Shown piece after piece: positions 1 through 7,946 of a DNA stretch of 21,750 bases. The first letter of the stretch is position 1. Every line of letters begins with the position of its first letter. Position numbers and translations under genes: made by a program. The notes under the pieces are model-generated. The model was not told the DNA's origin. It saw only the letters and a list, made by a program, of their open reading frames with translations, and made no database searches. The DNA comes from Alkalibacterium sp034520745. GTDB taxonomy: Bacteria; Bacillota; Bacilli; Lactobacillales; Carnobacteriaceae_A. The DNA lies in NCBI GenBank assembly GCA_034520745.1, contig JAXHNF010000019.1, positions 1 to 21,750 on the forward strand, read 5' to 3'.

Positions 1-931
1 GTCACGCTTCTGAACGGCTTTGCCTGGACGATGATGAACATCATCCCGGCTATATTCGCCGCTTATATGGCGTACGCGATCGGAGACAAGGCGGCAATCA
101 TCCCAGGCTTCATCGGCGGGTATATCGCAGCCCATCCGCCTTTGGAAATACATCCGCCAGTGGGTTTTCGGTGCGATCCTGGCTGGTTTTCTCGCCGGTT
201 ATGTGGTCTTGGGCATGAGGAAACTGCCTATGGAGTTTTTGAAGTCGATCCATAAGACGTTGTTTGCGGTACTCACAGGCTGGCTGCTTTATTTTGTCAT
301 GGCCTATCCGGTGGCGCTGGTGGTCGGCGCATTGAATGATTTCATCATTGAAAATCTGCTTTCCCTCTGTCAAACACCTCGGTACGGGTTCCTGCTGGGG
401 GCTATCCTCAGCGCAATGTGTGCTTTTGATATGGGCGGGCCTGTAGGTAAAATCGCGATCACCTTTGTCTTTGTCTGGAACGATCCGAGTGGCATAGGGT
501 TCATAGTCAATGCCCAGTGTTCCCCGGCATTATGGTTCCGGCCTTGTCTGTAGGATCGCGTCGCTCATAGCGAAAGATAAATACACGGATGCTGAGATCA
601 GGATGGCTGCGGCTTCGATCCTTCAGGGCTGGTTGGCATCAGCAGAGGCGACGTTACCCTATGCTTTTCGTGATCCGATCCGGGTGATCGGTTCCAACGT
701 GTTCGGTGCCGCTATCGGCGGTGCTTTGATGATGGGCTTCGGCATATCGACGTCGGGTGTGTCAGGTGTGTTCGGTCTGCCTATGGCGAGCAATATCCTT
801 TTGTTCATCCTCGCTATATTAGTCGGTACAGTTATATCCGTGGCGTTGCAGGATCCTTTATGGAAAGAGCCTGTCGGTTATGCCTGCTTGCTGCCGAAGA
901 AGACGATTTTGAATTTGATATCACTTTTTAG
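1..931 (+). CDS. PTS fructose-family EIIC membrane component (3' part, frameshifted)
   Basis: This is the membrane-embedded sugar permease domain of a fructose/mannose-type phosphotransferase system, which takes up the sugar as EIIB phosphorylates it. The 5' end lies outside the window. The hydrophobic stretches are typical of fructose EIIC: GFIGGYIA near 110-135, then GAILAGFLAGYVV read from about 168, GKIAITFVFVW near 445, an AEATLPYAFRDP segment near 645-680, and a final membrane segment LLFILAILVGTVISVAL near 800-850. The reading moves from frame 1 to frame 2 at about 135-165, to frame 3 at about 495-510, and back to frame 2 at about 870-890. There it ends in an acidic tail AAEEDDFEFDITF and a TAG at 929-931. 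A strong terminator follows 8 bases later. The substrate cannot be fixed from this fragment; fructose or a mannosyl-glycerate-like sugar are both possible. Confidence 0.8.
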
Positions 932-938
932 AAATACT

Positions 939-988
939 AAAAGGAGCTGCAGCGCATTTCGTCGCTGCAGCTCCTTTTTATTATTTTT
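939..988. terminator. Bidirectional intrinsic terminator between EIIC and ktrA
   Basis: A perfect 16-bp stem (939-954 with 963-978, core GGAGCTGCAGCG) closes an 8-nt loop. T-rich sequence follows on the + side and A-rich sequence precedes it, so it can stop transcription from both the EIIC gene (+) and the ktrBA operon (-), which converge here. Confidence 0.9.
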
Positions 989-1648
989 AACTGATCAGTA
1001 TAATCCAGATGTTCGAATGTTTCCGGCTTGCCGATCGCCACGATAAAGCTGTCTGGTTTTATTTTTCTTTGGCGGGACATTGATCGACAGTTTGCCGTTC
1101 GGGTCAGTTTTTCATACCGATGACATTGAATTTTGTATTTTTTCGCAGATCCAGTTCTTTCAGACTGCGTCCAATCCAGCGGTCAGGGGCAGTGATTTCG
1201 ATTATGGAGTTTTCATCGTCCAGGGTAATGACATCTAGAATATTGTTCCGCATGATGTTCCGCGCGACTTTATCGCCCATCTCTTTTTCGGGACGCACGA
1301 TTTCGTGTGCGCCCATTTCGTTCGTGATTTCCATGTGGATCCTGTTTTTTGCTTGGCGATGATGCGTTTGATTCCCGAGTTTTTACAGTTCATGATCGCC
1401 AGGACGCTGGGTTTCCATAATCGAACCTGTGCCAATAACTGCAACGTCGCAGTTGTTAAAACCGATACTTTTCAGCAGTTCGATATCAGTAAAGTTTCCC
1501 TGGACAGCCTGAACAACGTATTCTTCAACACGGTTGACGTCAACGGGTCTTTATCCACAGCGATCACGTCGTAATGCTGTTCCCCCAGCTCCTTGGCAAT
1601 TGTTGATCCAGATACACCAAGTCCTAATACTCCAACAGTTTTAACCAT
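987..1648 (-). CDS. ktrA: Ktr potassium uptake regulatory subunit (KtrA/TrkA-N, RCK domain)
   Basis: This is the cytoplasmic regulatory ring protein of a Ktr K+ transporter. It binds nucleotide through an RCK-N Rossmann fold and gates the KtrB channel. The start at 1648 has a GGAG 7-8 bases upstream and opens with the fingerprint VLGLGVSGSTIAKEL, the Gly-rich dinucleotide loop, followed by an acidic strand end at VIAVDKD. Later segments read SGIKRIIAK and MGAHEIVRPEKEMGDKVA (the family's GAD-x-V-x-PE region). The RCK-C part includes SIIEITAPDRWIGRSLKELDLR and KFNVIGM. Frames change near 1480, 1330 and 1105. The last stretch is read as PDSFIVAIGKPE to a stop near 987-989, giving about 220 residues, the usual KtrA length. 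It starts 20 bases after ktrB ends, so the two are one operon. Confidence 0.85.
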
Positions 1649-1667
1649 TTCTTTCACTCCTAACCAA

Positions 1668-3061
1668 TTAATATATTCCCGTTGCATAACGGATATCTCG
1701 TTTTTCTGTCTCTGTTTTCCTAGTGCTGTGAATATGGTGATTCGGTCCAATTCTGCCGATAAACATGCAGAACATGATGACGGTCTGGCTGTACCTTGAA
1801 AGTGTGGCCGTTAGATTGGCGACAAACCGACTGTACCGAAGGCTGAGACCGTTTCAAAGAAAGATACTGCAGTGGTATGTCTTCATCAAAATCGTCATCA
1901 ATGATAAGGCGATGAAATTAAGCAGGATAAACATCACGACGATGACTAGTGCCCGTTTGCCGATATCTATTTCCAGTGTTCTGTTTTTGTAGTTGACGTT
2001 TGTCATCCCTTTGATTTCGGTGTTCATAGTTTGACGACCGAGCAACCGTCGATGTTTTCGCGCCACCGCTGTACCGCCGGGCGACCGACGATAAACATGA
2101 AAACGGTGAATACGACTAGAGTAAACATGTGAAACTCGGAAAAGTCCAGCGTGCTGAAGCCAGCTGTTCTCAAGGTGACTGCCTGAAAGAAAATGGCTTG
2201 AATTTTATCGATAAAGCTCAAACCGCCTAAAGAGATCGGGTTTGTCCATTCTGCCAAGGCAAAAATCACCATTGCTGCAGCGATCAGCCAGAGCGACCAC
2301 TTGATTACCAGACGAGTATGCAGTTTCAGGTGGCGATACGTGCCTTTGAAGTCCAGCCAGCTTCTAGCTGCTTTGAACTGTTTAAATGTTTGGCGACATC
2401 GAACCGGACTGAAGAAGCCATTGCCTCGGGGCTGATCAGTATCGGAACCACGATATTCACAACAGGCATATCGACAAAGGCCTGCAGACTGGTTGTTCCG
2501 AGATTATCGAAACCGGCATTATTGAAAGAAGGAGATCGAGACAGAAAAGATCGAAATTGAAGATACCTGCTCCCCATCCGAAAAGCGGAACGAACTTAAA
2601 CATAAAAATGAAGGCACCAATCGTTTTCGAATATGGTCGTATACTTGACAACGTTCAGCAGAAAATGACGAAATCCTTTCATGTCACTTCGGTTGAGTGC
2701 CTGCTGGAGCGTGAATTTCTTCTTTCATGCTGACTTGACGGCCAAACTGCATGACTATAGCTGAAACGATCGTGATAGAGATCCCAGTCCACCCAATTTT
2801 ATCGCAGAACAAGCGTCACTACTTGACCAAACAGATTGTATGTACTTGCTACCCGGGACAAGTGGACAACCCAGTCACGGCAACCATGGAAATAGCTCCC
2901 AAACAGATGGTCAAAATCGAGTCGCTTGAGACGTCATCCAGTTGGCTGAAAGGCATCGCTTGCAGAATCAAGGGAACCCATAGAACATGGCAGCAGGCAA
3001 AACTTACAATGATTTTGATTGATATCGGCCAATTGGAAAACTGACTAAAAAATTTATTCAT
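1668..3061 (-). CDS. ktrB: Ktr/Trk-type potassium uptake channel subunit (KtrB)
   Basis: This is the membrane subunit of the Ktr Na+/K+ uptake system, a four-fold pseudo-repeat K+ translocating protein. The start at 3061 follows a GGAAAGGA Shine-Dalgarno. Two selectivity-filter loops are clear: SFNNAGFDNLG near 2515 and TLRTAGFSTLDF near 2150. A third, ETVSAFGTVGLSPNLT, is read near 1855-1800, with the end region MFIGRIGPITIFTAL near 1765-1725. Between them are long hydrophobic helices such as RALVIVVMFILLNFIALSLMTIL. The span of about 464 codons fits KtrB. The stop near 1668-1670 follows an EIRYATG-like tail, typical of the family end. At least six frame changes interrupt the reading. Together with ktrA immediately downstream it should serve osmotic and K+ homeostasis. 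Confidence 0.87.
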
Positions 3062-3092
3062 GAAAAGCGATCCTTTCCTCTTTCAGACTTAC

Positions 3093-3120
3093 TTTATAAT
3101 GTAAAGAAACTAAACGTGAA
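3093..3120 (-). promoter_or_regulatory. Putative sigma-A promoter of ktrBA
   Basis: On the minus strand, TTCACG (3120-3115), a 16-bp spacer and TATAAA (3098-3093) lie about 30-60 bases upstream of the ktrB start. The -35 is only a partial match. The rest of the 3121-3298 gap is AT-rich. It must hold the divergent amylase promoter, for which TAGAAT at 3241-3246 is the best -10, but I see no convincing -35 for it. Confidence 0.45.
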
Positions 3121-3298
3121 TAGCTGGGTTTACCGTGCGTGATGAAGAAATGCGAGCTTTACTTTATTCAAAGATGCAGACTGCGAGCGAGCTTATATAA
3201 AAAGCGTTAAAGTTGTTTTTTTAATACCAAGTCTTCAATGTAGAATAAAAAGGTACAGCGCCTTTTGCTGTAGGTAAACGGAGGGAGGAAAGTTAACG

Positions 3299-4765
3299 AT
3301 GAACGGTACAATAATGCCAGTACTTTGAATGGGACTTGCCGAACGACGGCGAGCACTGGCAGCGCCTGAAAGAAGATGCTGAACGTTTGAAGGATCAGGG
3401 ACGTGCACGCCTCTGTCTGGATTCTACTCCCTGCTACAAAGGCACAGGCCGGGATGATGTGGGTTATGGTGTCTATGATCTGTTCGATTTAGGTGAATTT
3501 GATCAGAAAGGCACGGTCAGAACAAAATACGGGACGGGGAGGGAGAACTGATCGAGGCTATAGAAGCTTTTGCATGAGCAGGATATACACGTCTATGCTG
3601 ATGTCGTACTGAATCGCGAAGGCGGCGCAGACGAGACGGAAACGTTCGAAGCCGCGCACCGGTAAGCGAAGACAATCGTCATGAAGAGATCGGTGAAACG
3701 CGGGAAATCGAGGCCTGGACCTACTTTAACTTTCCCGGAAGGCAGGGGAGGTATTCAGACTTTGAATGGCACTGGTACCATTTTCGGGTGTTTCCGATGA
3801 TGAGAAAACCGGTGACCATGGTATCTTTCGTATCGAAGGGGAAGGCAAGGGGTGGGCTCCGGATGAGCATGTATCTGTCGAGTTCGGGAAATTTCGATTA
3901 TCTCATGTTTGCAGATATCGATTACAGTCATCCGGAAGTCGTTGAAGAGACGAAAAAATGGATACACTGGTTTATTGAAGAAACCGGGATCGACGGGATA
4001 CGTCTCGATGCCGTCAAGCATATCGACAGTGTGTTCATGAGGGAACTGATCGAAGGTGTCAGGGCAGACTATGACGAAGAGTGTTCTCTTTCGTGGCGGA
4101 GTACTGGCACCAGCGCTATAAGCTCCTCGAAGACTACCTTGAAGATCCTGACTATTCCATCTCGATGATGGATGTGCGTTTCCATTATGCGCTGCATGAA
4201 GCGAGCAAACAGTACAGTGATTTTGATCTGAGGCGTCTGATCGACGGAACGCTTTACAAAAGCAATGCGGAACAGGCCGTGACATTTGTTGAAAATCATG
4301 ACTCTCAGCCCGGTCAGTCTCTGCAGTCATACGTTGAACCCTGGTTCAAACCACTGGCTTACGGATTCATTTGTTAAGTTCCGTATGGTTACCCCTGTGT
4401 GTTCTACAGTGATTACTACGGCTACAGTGGAGACGTTGACTACCGGGCTGTCAGAAGAGATCGACAGTCTGCTGCATGCCCGCAGTGAATATGCCTATGG
4501 GGAACAGACAAACTATTTAGACCATAACAACTGTATTGGATTTACGAGAACAGGTGATGATGAACATCCGGAAGGCTGCGCCGTCATCATGTCCAACGGA
4601 GATGAAGGATTCAAGGAGATGTACGTAGGTGAGCTTCATGCCGGAGATGTTTATACAGATTTAACGAAGAATCGGGAAGAAGAGATAGAGATCGACGAAG
4701 AAGGAAAAGCCACATTCCCGGTGAACGCAGAATCACTATCTGTGTGGGTCAGAAAACCGGAATAA
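3299..4765 (+). CDS. amyA: Cytoplasmic alpha-amylase (GH13, AmyA-like), frameshifted
   Basis: This is an endo-acting alpha-1,4-glucan hydrolase of family GH13, in the liquefying/cytoplasmic branch, with no signal peptide. The ATG at 3299 follows GGAGGGAGG. With one extra C near 3317 removed it reads MNGTIMQYFEWDLPNDG, the diagnostic N-terminus of this branch. YKGTGRDDVGYGVYDLFDLGEF and the KTKYGT-like segment follow. The catalytic nucleophile Asp lies in GIDGIRLDAVKH (codon 4007-4009), the acid/base Glu in FVAEYWH (4099-4101) and the third Asp in ENHDSQPGQ (4300-4302). The C-terminal beta domain ends LSVWVRKPE, then TAA at 4763-4765. About 489 codons is normal for the family. Frame changes occur near 3317, 3400-3435, 3535, 3575, 3655, 3780, 4080 and 4370. 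Conserved region I reads DVVLNREGG where the family has an NH-K-GG, so the usual His is Arg here. Confidence 0.9.
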
Positions 4766-4777
4766 ACTAAACAGTCG

Positions 4778-4828
4778 AAAAACAGTAGATAAAGACCACA
4801 AGAGTGTTCTTTATCTACTGTTTTTTTT
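4778..4828 (+). terminator. Intrinsic terminator of the amylase gene
   Basis: An 18-bp stem (4778-4795 with 4808-4825, core ACAGTAGATAAAGA) closes a 12-nt loop and runs into eight T residues. It sits 13 bases after the amylase stop. Confidence 0.92.
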
Positions 4829-4894
4829 ATAAAGAGAATGGGCTGTTTATCCGGGGCTACTGCTGTACAGTATGCCGTTATGTGCTATGAAACG

Positions 4895-5215
4895 GTCACT
4901 TTAGGTGATTGGCACCACTTCCTTGGAGCCAAGGCGCCTGAACATGTCGCAATACTGCTATTGGAACAAGTTCCTAGGAGCAGGAGCTCTGAAGTTGTCG
5001 CAATACTGCTATTGGAACAAGTTCCTAGGAGCAGGAGCTCTGAAGTCGTTGAAATACTGCTATTGGAACAAGTTCCTGGGAACAGTAGCTTTGAAGTCGT
5101 CGCAAAACCGCTATTGGAACAAGTTTCTAAAAACAGAGGCCCTGAAGTTGTCGCAATACCGCTATTGAGACAACTTCCCGGGAGCCGAGGCTCTGAAGTT
5201 GTCATAATACTGCTA
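4895..5215. repeat. Tandem array of about six 51-bp units
   Basis: Units start at 4895, 4946, 4997, 5048, 5099 and 5150, exactly 51 bases apart, with a short partial copy from 5201. Units 2 and 3 of the series (4946 and 4997) differ at one position only, and the outer units are increasingly divergent. Each unit begins GTCGCAATACTGCTATTGG or a variant. The central units contain the interrupted palindrome GGAACAAGTTCC followed by CCTAGG. The first unit carries CCTTGGAGCCAAGG and the last GAGCCGAGGCTC, so inverted-repeat character is kept while the bases change. Because 51 is divisible by 3, several frames on both strands stay open and give 17-residue protein repeats. I do not treat these as genes, because no frame has a convincing ribosome-binding site or start. 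The array lies between two strong terminators in a 520-bp gap between convergent genes. Function unknown. Confidence 0.9.
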
Positions 5216-5244
5216 GGCAAACACTTTATCATAACTAAACATAG

Positions 5245-5283
5245 AAAAAGGCTGGGACTCTTTATAGTCCCAGCCTTTTTCTG
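5245..5283. terminator. Bidirectional terminator between the repeat array and ytxH
   Basis: A perfect 15-bp stem (5245-5259 with 5266-5280, core AAGGCTGGGACT) closes a 6-nt loop, with A5 before and T5 after. It ends the leftward ytxH operon just downstream of its stop, and would also stop rightward reading through the array. Confidence 0.93.
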
Positions 5284-5288
5284 TATGA

Positions 5289-5825
5289 TCAGTCGTTAGG
5301 ATTTACTTTCAATGAGGCGTCTTCTTCATCTTCAACTTCTGACTCATTGATGTTAAATTCTTCACTGTCTAGAGCAAATAATTATCGTGCAAAGCCTCGT
5401 CCACTTTGTCTTTCGGAATGGCCTGATCGTGTTCAGGTTCGAGGGGGTGTTTTTTACGTCGCCGACCTTGTCATCCGTATATACAGCCTGACTGGCTGAA
5501 ACGGCATCCGCTTCGGTCGTTCCCTGTCTTTCCGCTTCGCTTAAAGCCAAGTCTCTTTCGATCTCTTCGATCGTCTGATTCAGCTTCGCCTGCTTGGCAT
5601 CCAGTTTCGCCTGTTCTGATTCCAGTTCCTTTTCCGCTTCCATATAGGAAGTCTTGAAATCATCGACCAGTTCGTGTGCTTTTTCTTCACCGGAATCCTT
5701 TAATTTCAAGGCTTCGTCTTTCAGGTCCTCTCGGAATTCCTTTCCTCTTTCGGAGCGAATAACAAGGCGGCGAAAGCTGAGGCCGCACTCATGAATACTG
5801 CTTTTGACAAACTTACTTTTGGCAT
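5289..5825 (-). CDS. YtxH-domain general stress protein, frameshifted
   Basis: This is a small membrane-anchored protein of the YtxH family, often linked to general stress in Firmicutes; its molecular role is not known. The start at 5825 follows AAAGGATG. It opens with a short hydrophobic anchor (SKAVFMSAASAFAALLFAPK), then continues as a long charged coiled-coil-like region rich in Glu, Lys and Ala (ALKLKDSGEEKAHELVDDF, EKELESEQAKLDAKQAKL, IEEIERDLALSEAERQG). Restoring frame at about 5770, 5460, 5440 and 5375 gives a very acidic C-terminus (SEEFNINESEVEDEEDASL) ending at TGA 5289-5291. Total length is about 178 residues. It follows the DUF948 gene by 30 bases on the same strand, a pairing common in this phylum. 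Confidence 0.75.
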
Positions 5826-5855
5826 GATTCTTTCATCCTTTCGTTAATGAAATAA

Positions 5856-6318
5856 TTAAAGCGTATGGGATTGTTCATTTTGGTGACGATGTTTCTGTTT
5901 TTCGACCGTTCCCTTGAATGCACGTTTGAATGTTTCAACAAGGCGCGGTCCGTCTGTCTTAATTTCTGTATAGGTATTTTGAGCGATACCTTTTGAATAT
6001 TCCCCGCTATGTTCTTTCAGATCAGTCAGAGAGAGCGACAAACTGGACGCATAATCTGACAGTTCATTCATCCGTTCCATATTGATTTCTGCCACGTCTC
6101 TGGTGCTGTCGACGCGTGTCATGATAAGGTCCACTTTCTTCTGCATCACATCCGCTTCATTGGTGAAATGTTCGATCTGATCCTGCACATTGGTTTGAGT
6201 CTTTTCGATATTCTTAAGTGTCGGTTTCATTTGTTTCATCGCATATATACCCATACCAATGAGAATGACGAGAGCTATGCCAAAGAATAATAAGCGAAAT
6301 AAGATAACCTGTTTCCAT
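5856..6318 (-). CDS. DUF948 family membrane protein
   Basis: This is a single-pass membrane protein with a long cytoplasmic helical domain, of the DUF948 family that commonly precedes ytxH. An AAGGAGG lies upstream. Of two adjacent ATGs, the second (6318) has the better spacing and opens METGYLISL. Fixing a one-base shift near 6280-6290 joins the membrane segment (FFGIALVILIGMGIYAM) to the remainder. The soluble part (MKPTLKNIEKTQTNVQDQIEHF, KKVDLIMTRVDSTRDVAEINMERMNEL) has the heptad-like pattern seen in this family and resembles a chemotaxis-receptor-type coiled coil. About 154 residues. No catalytic motif is visible. Co-transcribed with the ytxH gene. Confidence 0.75.
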
Positions 6319-6419
6319 CATGTGCCTCCTTTTCTTATCATTTTCGAGATTTTTCTGTCTATATTATTAGAATACCATGAAGTAAATATAACACCAACTA
6401 AAACGCCGGAGAAAACATA

Positions 6420-6448
6420 TTGCTTGAAAGAGCTTTAATTGTTAGAAT
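6420..6448 (+). promoter_or_regulatory. Putative sigma-A promoter of the EIIA gene
   Basis: TTGCTT (6420-6425), a 17-bp spacer and TAGAAT (6443-6448) lie 147 bases upstream of the EIIA start, leaving a long leader. Of the 6319-6594 gap this is the only clear signal. A divergent promoter for the DUF948 gene must also be here but I could not place it. Confidence 0.5.
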
Positions 6449-6594
6449 AGTAGCAACACAATAGGATTCTTACGGGTTGTTTCAGCAGGGACAAAAGAGT
6501 CTGTTATGAAAGCAGTCTAAAGAGAGAAAAACAAGCTGTCTTTTAGACTTTATCGGGACACAACCAGTCATTTTTTCAAAAAAAGGAGATAAAC

Positions 6595-7111
6595 ATGAGT
6601 ATTCAGCATAATGGATTGGGTGAGCAGGAAGTAGAACATGACAGCGCCGCATTGTATCTGAGTGCCGTCGCTGACGGGGAAATGCGTTATGATCGAGGAA
6701 GTGCAGGACGATCTGTTCTCGCAGAAGATGATCGGAGACGGGTATGCGCTGAAGCCGACATCTCAGGAGGTCTATGCACCCGTTTCCGGAAAGCTGATCG
6801 AAGTGGCCGATGCCAAACATGCCTATTATATCGAAACGGATGAAGGCCTTAAAGTACTGATCCATATCGGTATCGACACGCTGCTTATGAATGGCGAGGG
6901 GTTCGAGACGTCACTGAAGAAGAACAAACGTGTCGAAGAAGGTGACCTGCTGGCGACATTCGATCAGAAACTGATCAGTGACAGAGGCTTCAAGACGGTG
7001 ATACCTGTGATCGTTCTGGAGCACGAGTCCGTCGTGTCTCTGGAGGTCTTTCCGGCAAAAGGTGCCGTAGCAAATAAGACAGAGGCTCTGAAGATCACCC
7101 TGTCTTGCTGA
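6595..7111 (+). CDS. Stand-alone PTS EIIA, glucose (Crr) family
   Basis: This is a soluble phosphocarrier of the glucose PTS family that passes phosphate from HPr to an EIIB domain. The ATG at 6595 follows AAAGGAG. After a 28-residue lead-in, one frame change near 6680-6690 enters the EIIA fold: DDLFSQKMIGDGYALKPTS, then VYAPVSGKLIEV, then the first active-site His in AKHAYYIET, and the phosphorylated His in VLIHIGIDTLLMNGEGF (codon 6863-6865). It ends KITLSC at 7111. Length of about 172 residues fits a free-standing domain. No EIIBC is adjacent, so its partner is elsewhere. It lies between the divergent DUF948 operon and the wal promoter and is probably an independent unit. Confidence 0.87.
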
Positions 7112-7135
7112 ACGACTGGCTGCCAGTAAGTAAAA

Positions 7136-7164
7136 TTGAACATAATCTTCATGAAAGGTATAAT
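7136..7164 (+). promoter_or_regulatory. Sigma-A promoter of the wal operon
   Basis: TTGAAC (7136-7141), a 17-bp spacer and a perfect TATAAT (7159-7164) end 58 bases before the walR start. No terminator with a T tract separates it from the EIIA gene, so some read-through from upstream is possible. Confidence 0.75.
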
Positions 7165-7222
7165 CGAAGTGAATAGAACCACAGTATGATGCACGTTAAA
7201 TTAGTTCTGAGGAGGAACGTCT

Positions 7223-7924
7223 TTGAAAAAGATACCAGTTGTCGACGATGAAAAGCCAATCTCCGACATTGTCAAGTTCAACCTGGAAAAAGAAGGTTTC
7301 GAGGTAGTTACGGCTTTTGATGGGGAAGAAGCCCTTGAAAAAGTTGAAGAAGAAAATCCAGGATCTGATCGTCCTGGATCTCATGCTCCCTAAAATGGAC
7401 GGACTTGGAGGTCTGCCGGGAAGTGCGTAAAACAAAGATATCCCGATCATCATGGTGACGGCGAAAGACCAGGAGATCGACAAAGTACTTGGACTGGAAC
7501 TGGGGGCAGATGATTATGTCACTAAGCCGTTCTCGAACCGTGAACTGGTGGCGCGCGTCAAAGCGAACGTCAGAAGACAGGCATCCATGCAGAGCAGTGA
7601 ATCTGCTCAGGAGGAAAGCAACGACATTGAAGTCGGCGACTTGACGGTTCATCCGGACGCTTATATCGTCTCCAAGCGCGGCGAGTGCCGTCGAATTGAC
7701 GCACCGCGAGTTTGAACTGCTCCATTATCTGGCAAGACACATCGGTCAGGTGATGACCCGCGAGCATCTGCTGGAAACGGTCTGGGGTTACGACTATTTC
7801 GGAGATGTGCGCACCGGTGGATGTGACAGTCAGACGTCTGCGTGAAAAAATCGAAGATAATCCGAGCCACCCGACGTTTTTAGTTACCCGCCGAGGAGTA
7901 GGATACTATTTAAGTAAGTCCTGA
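7223..7924 (+). CDS. walR: Response regulator WalR (YycF), OmpR family
   Basis: This is the DNA-binding half of the WalRK system that controls peptidoglycan hydrolases in Firmicutes. The start is TTG at 7223, 7 bases after GGAGG, reading KKIPVVDDEKPISDIVKF. The receiver domain has the acidic pair in VVDDE, the phospho-acceptor Asp in DLIVLDLMLPKMDG (codon 7377-7379), the Thr in MVTAKD and the Lys in VTKPFS. The winged-helix domain reads ELTHREFELLHYLARH, TREHLLETVWGYDYFGD, VTVRRLREKIE and VTRRGVGYYLSKS, ending at TGA 7922-7924. Frame changes occur near 7360, 7405, 7430, 7690 and 7812. Total about 234 codons, the usual length. A Pro replaces the usual Leu before VVDDE. walK follows after 22 bases. 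Confidence 0.95.
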
Positions 7925-7946
7925 ACAGCAGGAGAAGTAGTTATTT

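Noticed and set aside
4838..5299. Open reading frames of 87-153 codons made of 17-residue repeats, on both strands
   Set aside because: They arise because the 51-bp period keeps several frames open at once. None has a convincing ribosome-binding site or start, and the array lies between terminators.
6507..6520. A cre (CcpA) site before the EIIA gene, TGAAAGCAGTCTAA
   Set aside because: Twelve of 14 positions fit, but the central CG is CA, a position that usually matters.
7112..7126. Small hairpin ACTGGC-T-GCCAGT after the EIIA gene as a terminator
   Set aside because: The loop is too short and there is no T run after it.
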